7,029 nt of DNA, taken from contig CATJZL010000103.1 in assembly GCA_949745755.1 (NCBI GenBank), positions 1-7,029 on the forward strand, given 5' to 3'. The notes under the pieces were generated by a model, which had not been told where the DNA came from, searched no databases, and worked only from the letters and a program-made list of their open reading frames with translations. This DNA is from UBA2730 sp022793235 (lineage in GTDB: Bacteria; Bacillota_I; Bacilli_A; RF39; UBA660). A program made the translations under genes and the position numbers. The first letter of the stretch is position 1, and every line of letters starts with the position of its first letter. This document shows, piece by piece, positions 1 to 6,422 of this stretch.

Positions 1-130
1 ATCTCATCATGCGGTTTATATGGATTCTATGACCCTACTTTCTAAGACTAGATGAATAATAAGATAAGAGACGAGCAGTCATAATTATGGATTCGAAGAA
101 CCTTGATAAAATCTGCCCAAACTCAAACGC
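1..130. other. Unassigned block, possible 3' end of an RNA or neighbouring gene
   Basis: I see no supportable protein gene here. The block is roughly 36% GC by my count, higher than the flanking DNA. An open plus-strand frame runs from the edge to a TGA at 53-55 (17 codons, ending in LSKTR) and a minus-strand frame spans about 47 codons from a GTG, but neither has a recognisable product or a ribosome binding site. There are short pairable segments: TATGAC near 29-34 with GTCATA near 78-83, and GCAG near 75-78 with CTGC near 113-116. ATGGATTC occurs twice (20-27 and 87-94). It could be the tail of a structured RNA cut by the window edge. I could not match it to tmRNA, RNase P RNA, SRP RNA, tRNA or a riboswitch I know. 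Confidence 0.3.
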
Positions 131-132
131 GA

Positions 133-168
133 ATTTTTTATTCTTTCTTATAAGAAAGAATAAAAAAT
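133..168. repeat. Perfect 36-bp AT-rich palindrome
   Basis: The two 18-base arms are exact reverse complements with the centre between 150 and 151 and no spacer. The 5' arm starts with a run of six T and the 3' arm ends with a run of six A, the opposite polarity to a normal bidirectional terminator, so a U-tract does not follow the hairpin on either strand. With a one-base bulge, GAA at 131-133 can also pair with TTC at 170-172. It lies between the unassigned block and the thiI promoter, so it may be a transcription boundary, a protein-binding site, or a cruciform-prone spacer. Confidence 0.75.
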
Positions 169-204
169 ATTCTATCACAAATCATTGAATATTTCTTTCG
201 TTGA

Positions 205-233
205 TTTACATCTAATAGTATACATGATAAAAT
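205..233 (+). promoter_or_regulatory. Sigma-A-type promoter of thiI
   Basis: TTTACA at 205-210 (5 of 6 matches to TTGACA) and TAAAAT at 228-233 (5 of 6 to TATAAT) are separated by exactly 17 bases. Transcription would begin near 240, just upstream of the thiI ribosome binding site at 255-260. This also argues against the upstream in-frame ATG at 238 being the start codon. Confidence 0.65.
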
Positions 234-264
234 TTATATGATTATTGTTTTATTGAGGTGTTTT

Positions 265-1458
265 ATGAATAGAGTTATTTTAATTAAATATGGTGAACTT
301 ACTACTAAAAAGGGAAATCGTAGTTTTTTTGTTAAAACTTTAAAAAACAATATAGAGCATAAACTTATGGATTTTGATATTTCTATTGTTTATGATAATT
401 CTAGAATGTATATTTATTTTTTAGATCAAGATTTGGAAAGAATTAGAAATATTATAAGTAAAGTTTTTGGTATTCATATGTATCATATTGCTTATATTTG
501 TGATACTAATAAAGACAGTATTTTTGCTACATGCTTGCAGGTATTGAGAGAAAATATTTTTTGTACTTTTAAAGTTGAAACAAAGAGAAGTTATAAGAGT
601 TTTCCTTATGGAAGTTTGGATTTTTCTCGTATGCTTGGTGGATATCTTTTAAAAAATATTTCTAATATTCGTGTTGATGTTCATCAGCCAGAAGTGCTTG
701 TGCATGTTGAAATTCGTGATAAAAATAGTTTTATTTATTTTAATGCTTATAAAGGTATAGGTGGATATCCTGTAGGGACTCAGCCTAGGGCTTTATTGAT
801 GCTTAGTGGAGGTCTTGATTCGCCTGTAGCTGGATATCTTTCTATGAAAAGAGGAATTAAGATGGATGCTGTTTATTTTGAGGCTATTCCTCATACTAGT
901 TTAGATGCTAGGAACAAGGTGATTGATTTGGTAAAAAAATTGGTTGCTTATACGGATTGTATTCATTTACATATTGTTAATTTTACTCCTATACAAGAAG
1001 AAATTTATAAAACTTGTGATAGTCATTATGTTATTACTATTATGCGAAGAATGATGTATCGTATTATGGAGGAGTTATGTAAAAAAAATAAGGCTTATGC
1101 TATTATTAATGGTGAAAGTATTGGACAAGTCGCTAGTCAAACGCTTATTAGTATGCATACTATTAATCATGTGACTTCCTTTCCTGTTATACGTCCTGTT
1201 GCTTGTCTTGATAAGTTAGAAATTATTGATATTGCAAAAAAAATAGATACTTATGATATTAGTATTTTGCCTTATGAGGATTGTTGTACTGTATTTGTAC
1301 CAAAACATCCTGTTATTCATCCATCTATTTCTCATTCTGTTCTTATGGAAGAAAAATTTGATTATGATCGTATGATTCGGGATGCACTTTCTAATGTTTA
1401 TACTATAAAAATTAAAGATGATTTTTCTTTAAATAATGAGTTTAAAAATTTGTTATAA
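265..1458 (+). CDS. thiI: tRNA 4-thiouridine synthase ThiI (rhodanese-less, Bacillus type)
   Basis: ThiI uses ATP to adenylate uridine 8 of tRNA and then inserts sulfur to make 4-thiouridine; in some bacteria it also supplies sulfur for the thiamine thiazole. The chosen start gives 397 residues, close to the roughly 400 of Bacillus ThiI. The frame extends to an ATG at 238, but GAGGTG at 255-260 sits four bases before 265 and the promoter implies a transcript start near 240. The N-terminus reads MNRVILIKYGEL, typical of the NFLD region, followed by a THUMP domain (about residues 55-160). The PP-loop SGGLDSP is at residues 181-187, and the family signature PYEDCCTVFVPKHP carries Cys340 and Cys341, matching the region of the catalytic cysteine. 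There is no C-terminal rhodanese domain, so sulfur probably comes directly from a cysteine desulfurase, which is not encoded in this window. Confidence 0.96.
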   Translation: MNRVILIKYGELTTKKGNRSFFVKTLKNNIEHKLMDFDISIVYDNSRMYIYFLDQDLERIRNIISKVFGIHMYHIAYICDTNKDSIFATCLQVLRENIFCTFKVETKRSYKSFPYGSLDFSRMLGGYLLKNISNIRVDVHQPEVLVHVEIRDKNSFIYFNAYKGIGGYPVGTQPRALLMLSGGLDSPVAGYLSMKRGIKMDAVYFEAIPHTSLDARNKVIDLVKKLVAYTDCIHLHIVNFTPIQEEIYKTCDSHYVITIMRRMMYRIMEELCKKNKAYAIINGESIGQVASQTLISMHTINHVTSFPVIRPVACLDKLEIIDIAKKIDTYDISILPYEDCCTVFVPKHPVIHPSISHSVLMEEKFDYDRMIRDALSNVYTIKIKDDFSLNNEFKNLL

Positions 1459-1476
1459 ATTACCAATAAAAAAAAT

Positions 1477-1505
1477 GTATGAAATTTAATTTTTTTCACA
1501 TTCTA
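1477..1505 (+). promoter_or_regulatory. Sigma-G-type (forespore) promoter of the SASP gene
   Basis: GTATG at 1477-1481 fits the -35 consensus of sigma-G promoters (roughly GHATR). CATTCTA at 1499-1505 fits the -10 consensus CATNNTA, and the spacer is 17 bases. SASP genes in Bacillus are classic sigma-G targets, so motif and gene agree. The expected transcript start near 1512 leaves a leader of only about 17 bases, with the ribosome binding site GGAGGTG at 1514-1520 almost at the 5' end. No GC-containing terminator separates this promoter from thiI, only A- and T-runs. Confidence 0.7.
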
Positions 1506-1528
1506 TTAGTGTAGGAGGTGAAAGAATA

Positions 1529-1750
1529 ATGAACGGAAAGAGTAACAATAATAATTCTACAATGAAAATGAGAGTTCCTGGTGCTAAACAAGCTATCGAT
1601 AAAATGAAATATGAAATAGCTAATGAATTTGGTGTTAATTTAGGACCAGATGCTACTAGCCGTGCTAACGGAAGCGTTGGTGGTGAAATTACTAGACGTT
1701 TAGTTCAAAATGGACTTAACCAAGTAAGTGGAAGTTATAATAATAAATAA
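1529..1750 (+). CDS. Alpha/beta-type small acid-soluble spore protein (SASP)
   Basis: SASPs of this type coat forespore DNA, shift it to an A-like form and protect it from UV and chemical damage; on germination they are cut by the protease GPR and supply amino acids. The 73-residue length is normal. Two family signatures are visible: EIANEFGVNLGPDATSRANG (about residues 29-48), which contains the region where GPR cuts, and GSVGGEITRRLV just after it. The N-terminus is a short Asn/Ser-rich tail (GKSNNNNST). Translation starts at an ATG eight bases after a very strong GGAGGTG. The gene is monocistronic, with a forespore-type promoter before it and a hairpin terminator after it. It follows thiI directly, as sspA does in B. 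subtilis. Genomes usually hold several paralogues, so I do not assign a specific ssp letter. Confidence 0.96.
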   Translation: MNGKSNNNNSTMKMRVPGAKQAIDKMKYEIANEFGVNLGPDATSRANGSVGGEITRRLVQNGLNQVSGSYNNK

Positions 1751-1766
1751 GTATTGTAACTTACTT

Positions 1767-1793
1767 GATAGGCTGAAATAAGCCTATCTTTTT
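1767..1793 (+). terminator. Rho-independent terminator of the SASP gene
   Basis: GATAGGCT (1767-1774) and AGCCTATC (1781-1788) form a perfect 8-bp stem with a six-base loop, GAAATA, followed by five T (1789-1793) and a further T-rich stretch. It begins 17 bases after the SASP stop codon. Confidence 0.93.
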
Positions 1794-1846
1794 GGTTTCT
1801 TTTATGTAAATTTTATGTTATTTTTTTATTTTTTATGATAATTTAT

Positions 1847-1875
1847 TTGTAATCTTATTTGATTTATTATATAAT
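1847..1875 (+). promoter_or_regulatory. Sigma-A-type promoter of the surface protein gene
   Basis: TTGTAA (1847-1852) and a perfect TATAAT (1870-1875) are separated by 17 bases. The expected transcript start is near 1882, giving an untranslated leader of about 55 bases before the chosen start at 1939. The leader shows no strong hairpin that I can see. Confidence 0.7.
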
Positions 1876-1938
1876 TGGGATAGAACATATAAAGTAGTAA
1901 AATAGGTTTCTATTATAGTAATGAAGGAGAGTAAGAAG

Positions 1939-3630
1939 ATGAAGGGAAATAAACGTTTTACATTTTTAATAGCATTACTAGTTTTATCCATTGTATTGAT
2001 TGGTGGTACTACCTATGCTTTGTTTACAAAGTCTGTTGCTACATCTAAGATTTTATCTATGCAATCTGGTACTCGATATATAGGTATATATGGTAGTAAT
2101 AAAGAAAATATAAACTTGAATGTTACGTATAATTTTTCTATTGAAAATAGAGGACTAGAGAGTGCATCTTATAATTTATATTTAGAGGATATTACAAATA
2201 CTATTGGTAAGAGTAATATTATATATACTTATAGTAAAAATGGAGTAAATAAGACAGGAACTCTTGAGGATGGTATTCTTGATACTGCTAATTTAAAGTC
2301 AGGAGAAAGTGTTATGATATCTATTCATTTGAGTTCTGTAATTTCTGGAAATTATCAAGGTAAAATTAAAGTGGATACACATAGTGCTACCGAAGATAAC
2401 AGTGGAGCTAGTAAACCAGAACTTGTGGGAGATATGATTCCTGTTATATATGATAATGAGAGTTCTAGTTGGATAAAAGCCGATATTCATTCTATGTGGT
2501 ATAATTATGAAACACAAGAGTGGGCTAATGCTGTTACAATTAAAGATGCAAGTAATCGTGCTAGATATATTTCTAGTGAGGTTGGTACTAAAATTGATAT
2601 GAAGGATATTAATACTATGTGGGTATGGATACCAAGATATAGTTATACTTTGGGTAATACTTATGGCACAAAATTAGATGGAGCTTTAGAACCTAGTGTA
2701 GAAGCACCTGGATCTTTTGATATTAAATTTGTTGATAAAAGTGTAATTGATAATGGTAATGGTGTTTATACAGGAGAAGTTGCAGATAATTATTATACTC
2801 CTAGTGCATTCTGTTTTGGTAATACTTGTGATACTAGCAGAGGAGATACTGGAAATATAGAGCTTTCAGGAGTATGGGTTAGTAAGTTTGAATTATCAGG
2901 AACATCTGATGATTTGACTTCTATTCCTAATTCTAATAGTTTAAGGAATCAAACACTTGCTTCTTTCTTTACTGCTATTACAACTAATTTTCAAGGCGAA
3001 AATGGAAAAGATAGGTATGGTTTATCAGGGAATTATGATGTGCATATGATTAAGAATACAGAGTGGGGAGTACAAGCTTATTTATCACAAAGTAAATATG
3101 GGAAATATGGAAATCAAGCTTTTTTAGAAGCTAATAAAGAAATATATATTAATAATTATTATGATGATGTAAGTAAAACGACACTTACTGGATGTAGTTC
3201 AGGTACTGTTTCTTCTCCTTCTAGTAAAACCTGTTCTTATCCTTATAATAGTCCTGTGTCAGGTGTTGGTGCTAGTACTACGGGTAATATTTATGGTATT
3301 TATGATACTGTTGGTGGAGCATATGAGATTGTAATGGGTAATTATAATCAAATTTTATCAGAGTCAGGTGCTGGTGCTATGCCTGAGGCTCGTTATTATA
3401 ATTTATATACTGGTATTACAGGTATAAGAGGAGATGCTACAAATACTGATGGTACATTTGGCTTTTATGGTGATAGTGGTGTATTTGTAAATGATACAAG
3501 TCCTTGGTTTGTTCGTGGTAGCTTTTATAATAGCGGTCAAGATGCTTCTTCTGGTGTATTTAGTTATGTAGGTCATACAGGAAGAGCAGATGAAAATGTT
3601 GGTACAAGAATGAGTCTTGTTACATGGTAA
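1939..3630 (+). CDS. Exported or membrane-anchored protein with FGE/C-type-lectin-like C-terminal domain
   Basis: I do not recognise a named gene. The frame also has an ATG at 1921, but AAGGAG at 1923-1928 is well placed for 1939 and nothing suitable precedes 1921; this gives 563 residues. A basic start (MKGNKR) leads into a hydrophobic segment (about residues 7-28) ending GGTTYALFTKS, like the export signals of TasA/camelysin-type Bacilli proteins. Residues 29-150 look like a beta-sandwich (NVTYNFSIENRG, SGESVMISIHLSS). Next come DMIPVIYDNESSSW (about 165-178), MWVWIPRYSY (227-236) and WVSKFELSG (313-321), motifs I associate with long exported proteins of uncultured gut Firmicutes. The C-terminal part resembles the formylglycine-generating-enzyme/lectin fold: NIYGIYDTVGGAYEIVMG (450-467) parallels NxyGLYDMxGNVWEW, and VRGSF (525-529) with ENVGTRMSLV (552-561) parallels RGGSW...GFRLV. 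Catalytic cysteines of true FGE are not evident. It is probably a binding or adhesion protein at the cell surface; no LPXTG motif is seen. Confidence 0.8.
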   Translation: MKGNKRFTFLIALLVLSIVLIGGTTYALFTKSVATSKILSMQSGTRYIGIYGSNKENINLNVTYNFSIENRGLESASYNLYLEDITNTIGKSNIIYTYSKNGVNKTGTLEDGILDTANLKSGESVMISIHLSSVISGNYQGKIKVDTHSATEDNSGASKPELVGDMIPVIYDNESSSWIKADIHSMWYNYETQEWANAVTIKDASNRARYISSEVGTKIDMKDINTMWVWIPRYSYTLGNTYGTKLDGALEPSVEAPGSFDIKFVDKSVIDNGNGVYTGEVADNYYTPSAFCFGNTCDTSRGDTGNIELSGVWVSKFELSGTSDDLTSIPNSNSLRNQTLASFFTAITTNFQGENGKDRYGLSGNYDVHMIKNTEWGVQAYLSQSKYGKYGNQAFLEANKEIYINNYYDDVSKTTLTGCSSGTVSSPSSKTCSYPYNSPVSGVGASTTGNIYGIYDTVGGAYEIVMGNYNQILSESGAGAMPEARYYNLYTGITGIRGDATNTDGTFGFYGDSGVFVNDTSPWFVRGSFYNSGQDASSGVFSYVGHTGRADENVGTRMSLVTW

Positions 3631-3640
3631 TGTAGTATAG

Positions 3641-3667
3641 GTATGCAAATATTTGTATACTTTTTTT
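3641..3667 (+). terminator. Rho-independent terminator of the surface protein gene
   Basis: The 20-base near-palindrome at 3641-3660 folds into an 8-bp stem (one G-U pair) with an AUAU loop and is followed at once by seven T (3661-3667). It lies 10 bases after the stop codon. The stem is AT-rich, so it may be weaker than the SASP terminator. Confidence 0.75.
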
Positions 3668-3687
3668 ATGTAATTTTTTTTAATTTA

Positions 3688-3696
3688 TGTTATACT
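3688..3696 (+). promoter_or_regulatory. Extended -10 promoter of the ackA operon
   Basis: TGTTATACT is an extended -10 element (TG, one base, then TATACT at 3691-3696). No good -35 is visible 17 bases upstream, which is tolerated by extended -10 promoters. Transcription would begin near 3703, giving a leader of about 19 bases that contains the ribosome binding site AAGGTGAT at 3711-3718. Confidence 0.5.
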
Positions 3697-3721
3697 TATG
3701 TAAAAGAATAAAGGTGATACT

Positions 3722-4414
3722 ATGTCTAATGATCTTGTTATTAATAGTTATGAAGAGCAGATAAAAGAATCTCTTTTAAAGGCTCAGGCGGTGAAGATTG
3801 CAGGATTTGATTTGATAATTGAAGAACTAAATAAGAGAAGTATTAATTGTAGTGATATTGTAGCTTTTTTTAAGAGACTAAAAGATGCACATACTAGAGA
3901 GGAACTTGATTCCATTACTATTGATGAATTAAGTCAATTAGTTGATGACATTAATAGACAAGTTACTCAGTCTTTGGTTTCATCAGTTGAGGTAGCAGGA
4001 CATCTTTTACGTCGTTCTCGTGTTATTGCTTTAGAAAAATCTCCTAATGGTAAGGTAGGAAAGGATGATAAGTACATAAAAGTTGCTACTAATTTGGCCA
4101 ATGAAATACAACAGCATGGTATTAGTCATGGTATAGATATTTGTATTCGGAATTTTTGTGTTCAAAAGATGTATCAAATCACTTATAAGGAGAAAATTAA
4201 AGAAAGAAAAATTAAGTTAGGTATATATGAAGAGGAGAAGAGCATTGCTTCTAAAAAGAATAGTTTTTCTTCTTCTTTAAAAGTTAATAAAGTTTTAAAG
4301 GAAATTTTTAAAACAAATCATGTGTCTAGTAGTGATAAAAGTTTTGATGAAATAAAAGTTGACTACTTTAATTCTATTAATAATAAAGTTAGTAATCTTA
4401 GTCAATATAAATAG
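3722..4414 (+). CDS. Hypothetical protein, first gene of the ackA operon
   Basis: I do not recognise this 230-residue protein. It has no signal peptide or membrane segment and reads as a mostly helical cytoplasmic protein. The N-terminal three quarters (to about residue 170) contain amphipathic helices, for example FKRLKDAHTREELDSITIDE and QLVDDINRQVTQSLV, then a more conserved-looking patch HGISHGIDICIRNFCVQKMY (about 140-159). The rest is lysine- and serine-rich (KKNSFSSSLKVNK) and probably flexible. The ATG at 3722 lies just after AAGGTGAT. The next gene starts 9 bases downstream, and its ribosome binding site overlaps this gene's TAG, so the two are almost certainly co-transcribed with ackA. 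No nucleic-acid-binding or enzyme motif is clear enough to suggest a function. Confidence 0.8.
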   Translation: MSNDLVINSYEEQIKESLLKAQAVKIAGFDLIIEELNKRSINCSDIVAFFKRLKDAHTREELDSITIDELSQLVDDINRQVTQSLVSSVEVAGHLLRRSRVIALEKSPNGKVGKDDKYIKVATNLANEIQQHGISHGIDICIRNFCVQKMYQITYKEKIKERKIKLGIYEEEKSIASKKNSFSSSLKVNKVLKEIFKTNHVSSSDKSFDEIKVDYFNSINNKVSNLSQYK

Positions 4415-4423
4415 GAGGAAGTT

Positions 4424-4684
4424 ATGGAATATGAGAATTTAATATCTAAGTTTTGTGAACTTTCTTGTGAAGAAAAGAAAAGAGAAATTTATGAAGAGCT
4501 TTATAAAATGAAATCTATTTTGGATACTATTTCTTCTTTTTCTAAAAATCCTATTAGTAATGATTTTACCTTTTATGATGCAAATAACTCTGATACTGAA
4601 GATGATAATCTTACTAAGATTTATAATAATATTATGGTAATTGAGGAAAGTTTAATTTTTTATTTAAAAGATAATGGATATTAG
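4424..4684 (+). CDS. Small hypothetical protein, second gene of the ackA operon
   Basis: This is an 86-residue protein I do not recognise. It appears soluble and acidic: an N-terminal helix rich in Glu and Lys (SCEEKKREIYEELYKMKSIL, about residues 14-33), a middle stretch dominated by Asp, Asn and Ser (DANNSDTEDDNLT), and a C-terminal helix (KIYNNIMVIEESLIFYLK). It has a strong ribosome binding site, AGGAGG at 4413-4418, five bases before the ATG and overlapping the upstream stop. Eleven bases separate it from ackA. The size and charge would suit a partner of one of its neighbours, but that is a guess from position only. Confidence 0.78.
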   Translation: MEYENLISKFCELSCEEKKREIYEELYKMKSILDTISSFSKNPISNDFTFYDANNSDTEDDNLTKIYNNIMVIEESLIFYLKDNGY

Positions 4685-4695
4685 GAGATGATTTT

Positions 4696-5898
4696 ATGAA
4701 ATTGTTGGCAATTAATTCAGGGAGTTCTACTCTTAAGTTTAGGCTTTATGAGATGCCTAATTCTGATGTATTAATGAAGGGTACTTTTGAGGCTATTGGT
4801 GATAAAAATAGTTTTTATAGTATTCGTATTGGAAAGGATAAAACAGAAAAGGTGGTTAAAATAGCTACACATATGGATGCTGCTAAGATATTACTTGATG
4901 AATTGTTAAGTCATGGTGTCATTCAAAATTTGGAGGAAATTGAGGCTGTAGGACATAGAGTTGTTCATGGTGGGAATAAGTATTCTAAGAGTGTAGTGGT
5001 TACTCCTAAAGTTTTGAAAGAAATAGATAAAATAAAAGATTTTGCTCCACTTCATAATCCTGCTGCTCTTTTAGGGATAGAAGTATTTAGTAAAAGTATT
5101 CCTAAGGCTTTAGAGGTTGTTTGTTTTGATACGGCTTTTCATCAAACGATAGAAGAAAAAAACTATTTGTATCCTGTACCTTATGAGTGGTATATTAAAC
5201 ACGATATAAGAAAATATGGTTTTCATGGATTAAGTCATAAATTTATTACTCTTAGAATGAAGGATATATTAAAAAAAGATTTTGTTCATTTAATTATTTG
5301 TCATATTGGTAATGGTGCAAGTGTTTCTGCTATTAAAAATAATCAGTGTATTGATACTTCTATGGGTTTTACACCTAATTCTGGTATTATGATGGGAACG
5401 AGAAGTGGTACGATTGATTATAGTATACTTGGTTATGTTATGCAGGTTACTGGTATGAGTTATGGTGATGTTGATACTATTTTAAATAAAAATAGTGGAC
5501 TTCTTGGAGTAACTGGTATGAGTGATTTAAGAGATATTGATCGTGCTTATATTGCAGGAGAACAAAAGGTTAGGCTAGGTGTAGAAATGTATGCTAGGCG
5601 TATAGCAGATTATATTGCTTCTTATTTTTTACTTCTTGATGGGTGTGTAGATGCTATTTGTTTTACAGCTGGTGGTGGAGAAAATGATGATATTATTAGA
5701 GGAGCAGTACTTGATAAGATAAAAGCTTTAGGAGTCTTGATTGATGACTCTAAAAATAAAGAAGTTATTGTAAGGCGTGGAGTTGAGGGTGTTATTACTG
5801 ATGAGAATTCTAGTATCCCTGTCTATGTTGTGGCTACAGATGAAGAATTAATGATTGCAAAAGATACATATGATTTATTTCTTACTTGTAATAAGTAG
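4696..5898 (+). CDS. ackA: Acetate kinase
   Basis: Acetate kinase interconverts acetyl phosphate plus ADP with acetate plus ATP, the last ATP-forming step of acetate fermentation, usually paired with phosphotransacetylase (Pta), which is not in this window. The 400-residue length is standard. Active-site residues known from the Methanosarcina enzyme are present: Asn7 (AINSGSSTLKF), Arg88 (GHRVVHGG), His120 (PLHNPA), Asp145 (FDTAFHQ), His177 (YGFHGLSH), Asn206 (HIGNGAS), Arg236 (MGTRSG) and Glu384 (TDEELMIAKDT). Two local variants are TPNSG at 226-230, where many family members have TPLEG, and FTAGGGEN at 323-330 instead of FTAGIGEN. AGGAG at 4683-4687 overlaps the preceding stop and serves the ATG at 4696. 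It is the third gene of a tight operon whose other members are uncharacterised. It is complete and should be active. Confidence 0.97.
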   Translation: MKLLAINSGSSTLKFRLYEMPNSDVLMKGTFEAIGDKNSFYSIRIGKDKTEKVVKIATHMDAAKILLDELLSHGVIQNLEEIEAVGHRVVHGGNKYSKSVVVTPKVLKEIDKIKDFAPLHNPAALLGIEVFSKSIPKALEVVCFDTAFHQTIEEKNYLYPVPYEWYIKHDIRKYGFHGLSHKFITLRMKDILKKDFVHLIICHIGNGASVSAIKNNQCIDTSMGFTPNSGIMMGTRSGTIDYSILGYVMQVTGMSYGDVDTILNKNSGLLGVTGMSDLRDIDRAYIAGEQKVRLGVEMYARRIADYIASYFLLLDGCVDAICFTAGGGENDDIIRGAVLDKIKALGVLIDDSKNKEVIVRRGVEGVITDENSSIPVYVVATDEELMIAKDTYDLFLTCNK

Positions 5899-5912
5899 AC
5901 TGGAGTGATTTT

Positions 5913-6422
5913 GTGAAAAATGATAACATATTTCGACCTATCGATTTTGAAAATTTAGATTTTTTAGATACTTCTTTTTCTAATCCTATACATTTAGGTT
6001 TTGTTGTAGATAGAGATTATGCTTTTTTGTTTCCTAAAGTTGATTCTGATAGACATGAGGATGCTCTTTATTTTTTACTTAGAAAAAAATATGGTGATGA
6101 TTATAAGAAATTTTTTTCTTTATTTGTTGATCGTATAAAGAGTCTACTTCCTGATAATTTGGCTTTTTTAGTTAGTCTTGGTAAGATTGTTTATATTAAT
6201 ACAGGGGATTTTTCCTTTTCTTCTGGTTTACTTATGGTTCCTGATAATTTGAATGACTTTTCTCCTTTTCAAGATAAAGCTTTTTCTAAAATTCTTTCAA
6301 AAATACCACAGGAAGATGATTTTGTAATTAGTTCTGTTTCTTCTTTAGAGGATATTATGTCTAATCAATTTTATTATACAGAAGATACTGTTTTATCTTA
6401 TTTAAATCATAAACATATATAA
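5913..6422 (+). CDS. Hypothetical protein downstream of ackA
   Basis: I do not recognise this 169-residue protein. It starts at a GTG at 5913, seven bases after GGAG at 5902-5905; no in-frame ATG nearby is a better choice. It has no signal peptide or membrane helix and contains many Asp and Phe residues. It looks like a mixed alpha/beta protein: a strand-like HLGFVVDRDYAFLFPKV (about residues 27-43), a helical FLLRKKYGDDYKKFFSLFVDRIKSLL (about 54-79), strand-like stretches around FLVSLGKIVYINT and FSSGLLMVP, and a helical, acidic C-terminal third. It lies 14 bases after ackA on the same strand, so it is probably the last gene of that operon. No strong terminator follows. Confidence 0.78.
   Translation: MKNDNIFRPIDFENLDFLDTSFSNPIHLGFVVDRDYAFLFPKVDSDRHEDALYFLLRKKYGDDYKKFFSLFVDRIKSLLPDNLAFLVSLGKIVYINTGDFSFSSGLLMVPDNLNDFSPFQDKAFSKILSKIPQEDDFVISSVSSLEDIMSNQFYYTEDTVLSYLNHKHI

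Noticed and set aside
84..105. TTCGAA-containing stretch resembling a tRNA T-arm
   Set aside because: Neither strand forms the five-pair T stem around the loop, and no acceptor or anticodon arm can be found at the right distance.
238..264. Upstream ATG start for thiI adding nine residues
   Set aside because: It sits at or before the predicted transcript start and has no ribosome binding site, and the family N-terminus begins at the ATG at 265.
1459..1500. Possible thiI terminator formed by A- and T-runs
   Set aside because: The pairing is A-T only around a long loop, and the segment is better explained by the sigma-G promoter of the next gene.
1921..1938. Upstream ATG start for the surface protein
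   Set aside because: The only good ribosome binding site lies within this stretch and serves the ATG at 1939.
2299..2517. A 72-codon minus-strand open frame
   Set aside because: It lies wholly within the surface protein gene, has no ribosome binding site, and its composition is the complement of repetitive AT-rich codons.
3403..3648. An 81-codon minus-strand open frame rich in Thr, Ile and Cys
   Set aside because: It is antisense to the C-terminal domain of the surface protein, which has clear family motifs; the Thr/Ile-rich translation is what complementing those codons would give.
265..6422. Possible TGA recoding (no gene here ends in TGA)
   Set aside because: All tryptophans I checked are TGG and there are no in-frame TGA codons, whereas organisms that recode TGA use it often; eight genes without a TGA stop is too few to matter.
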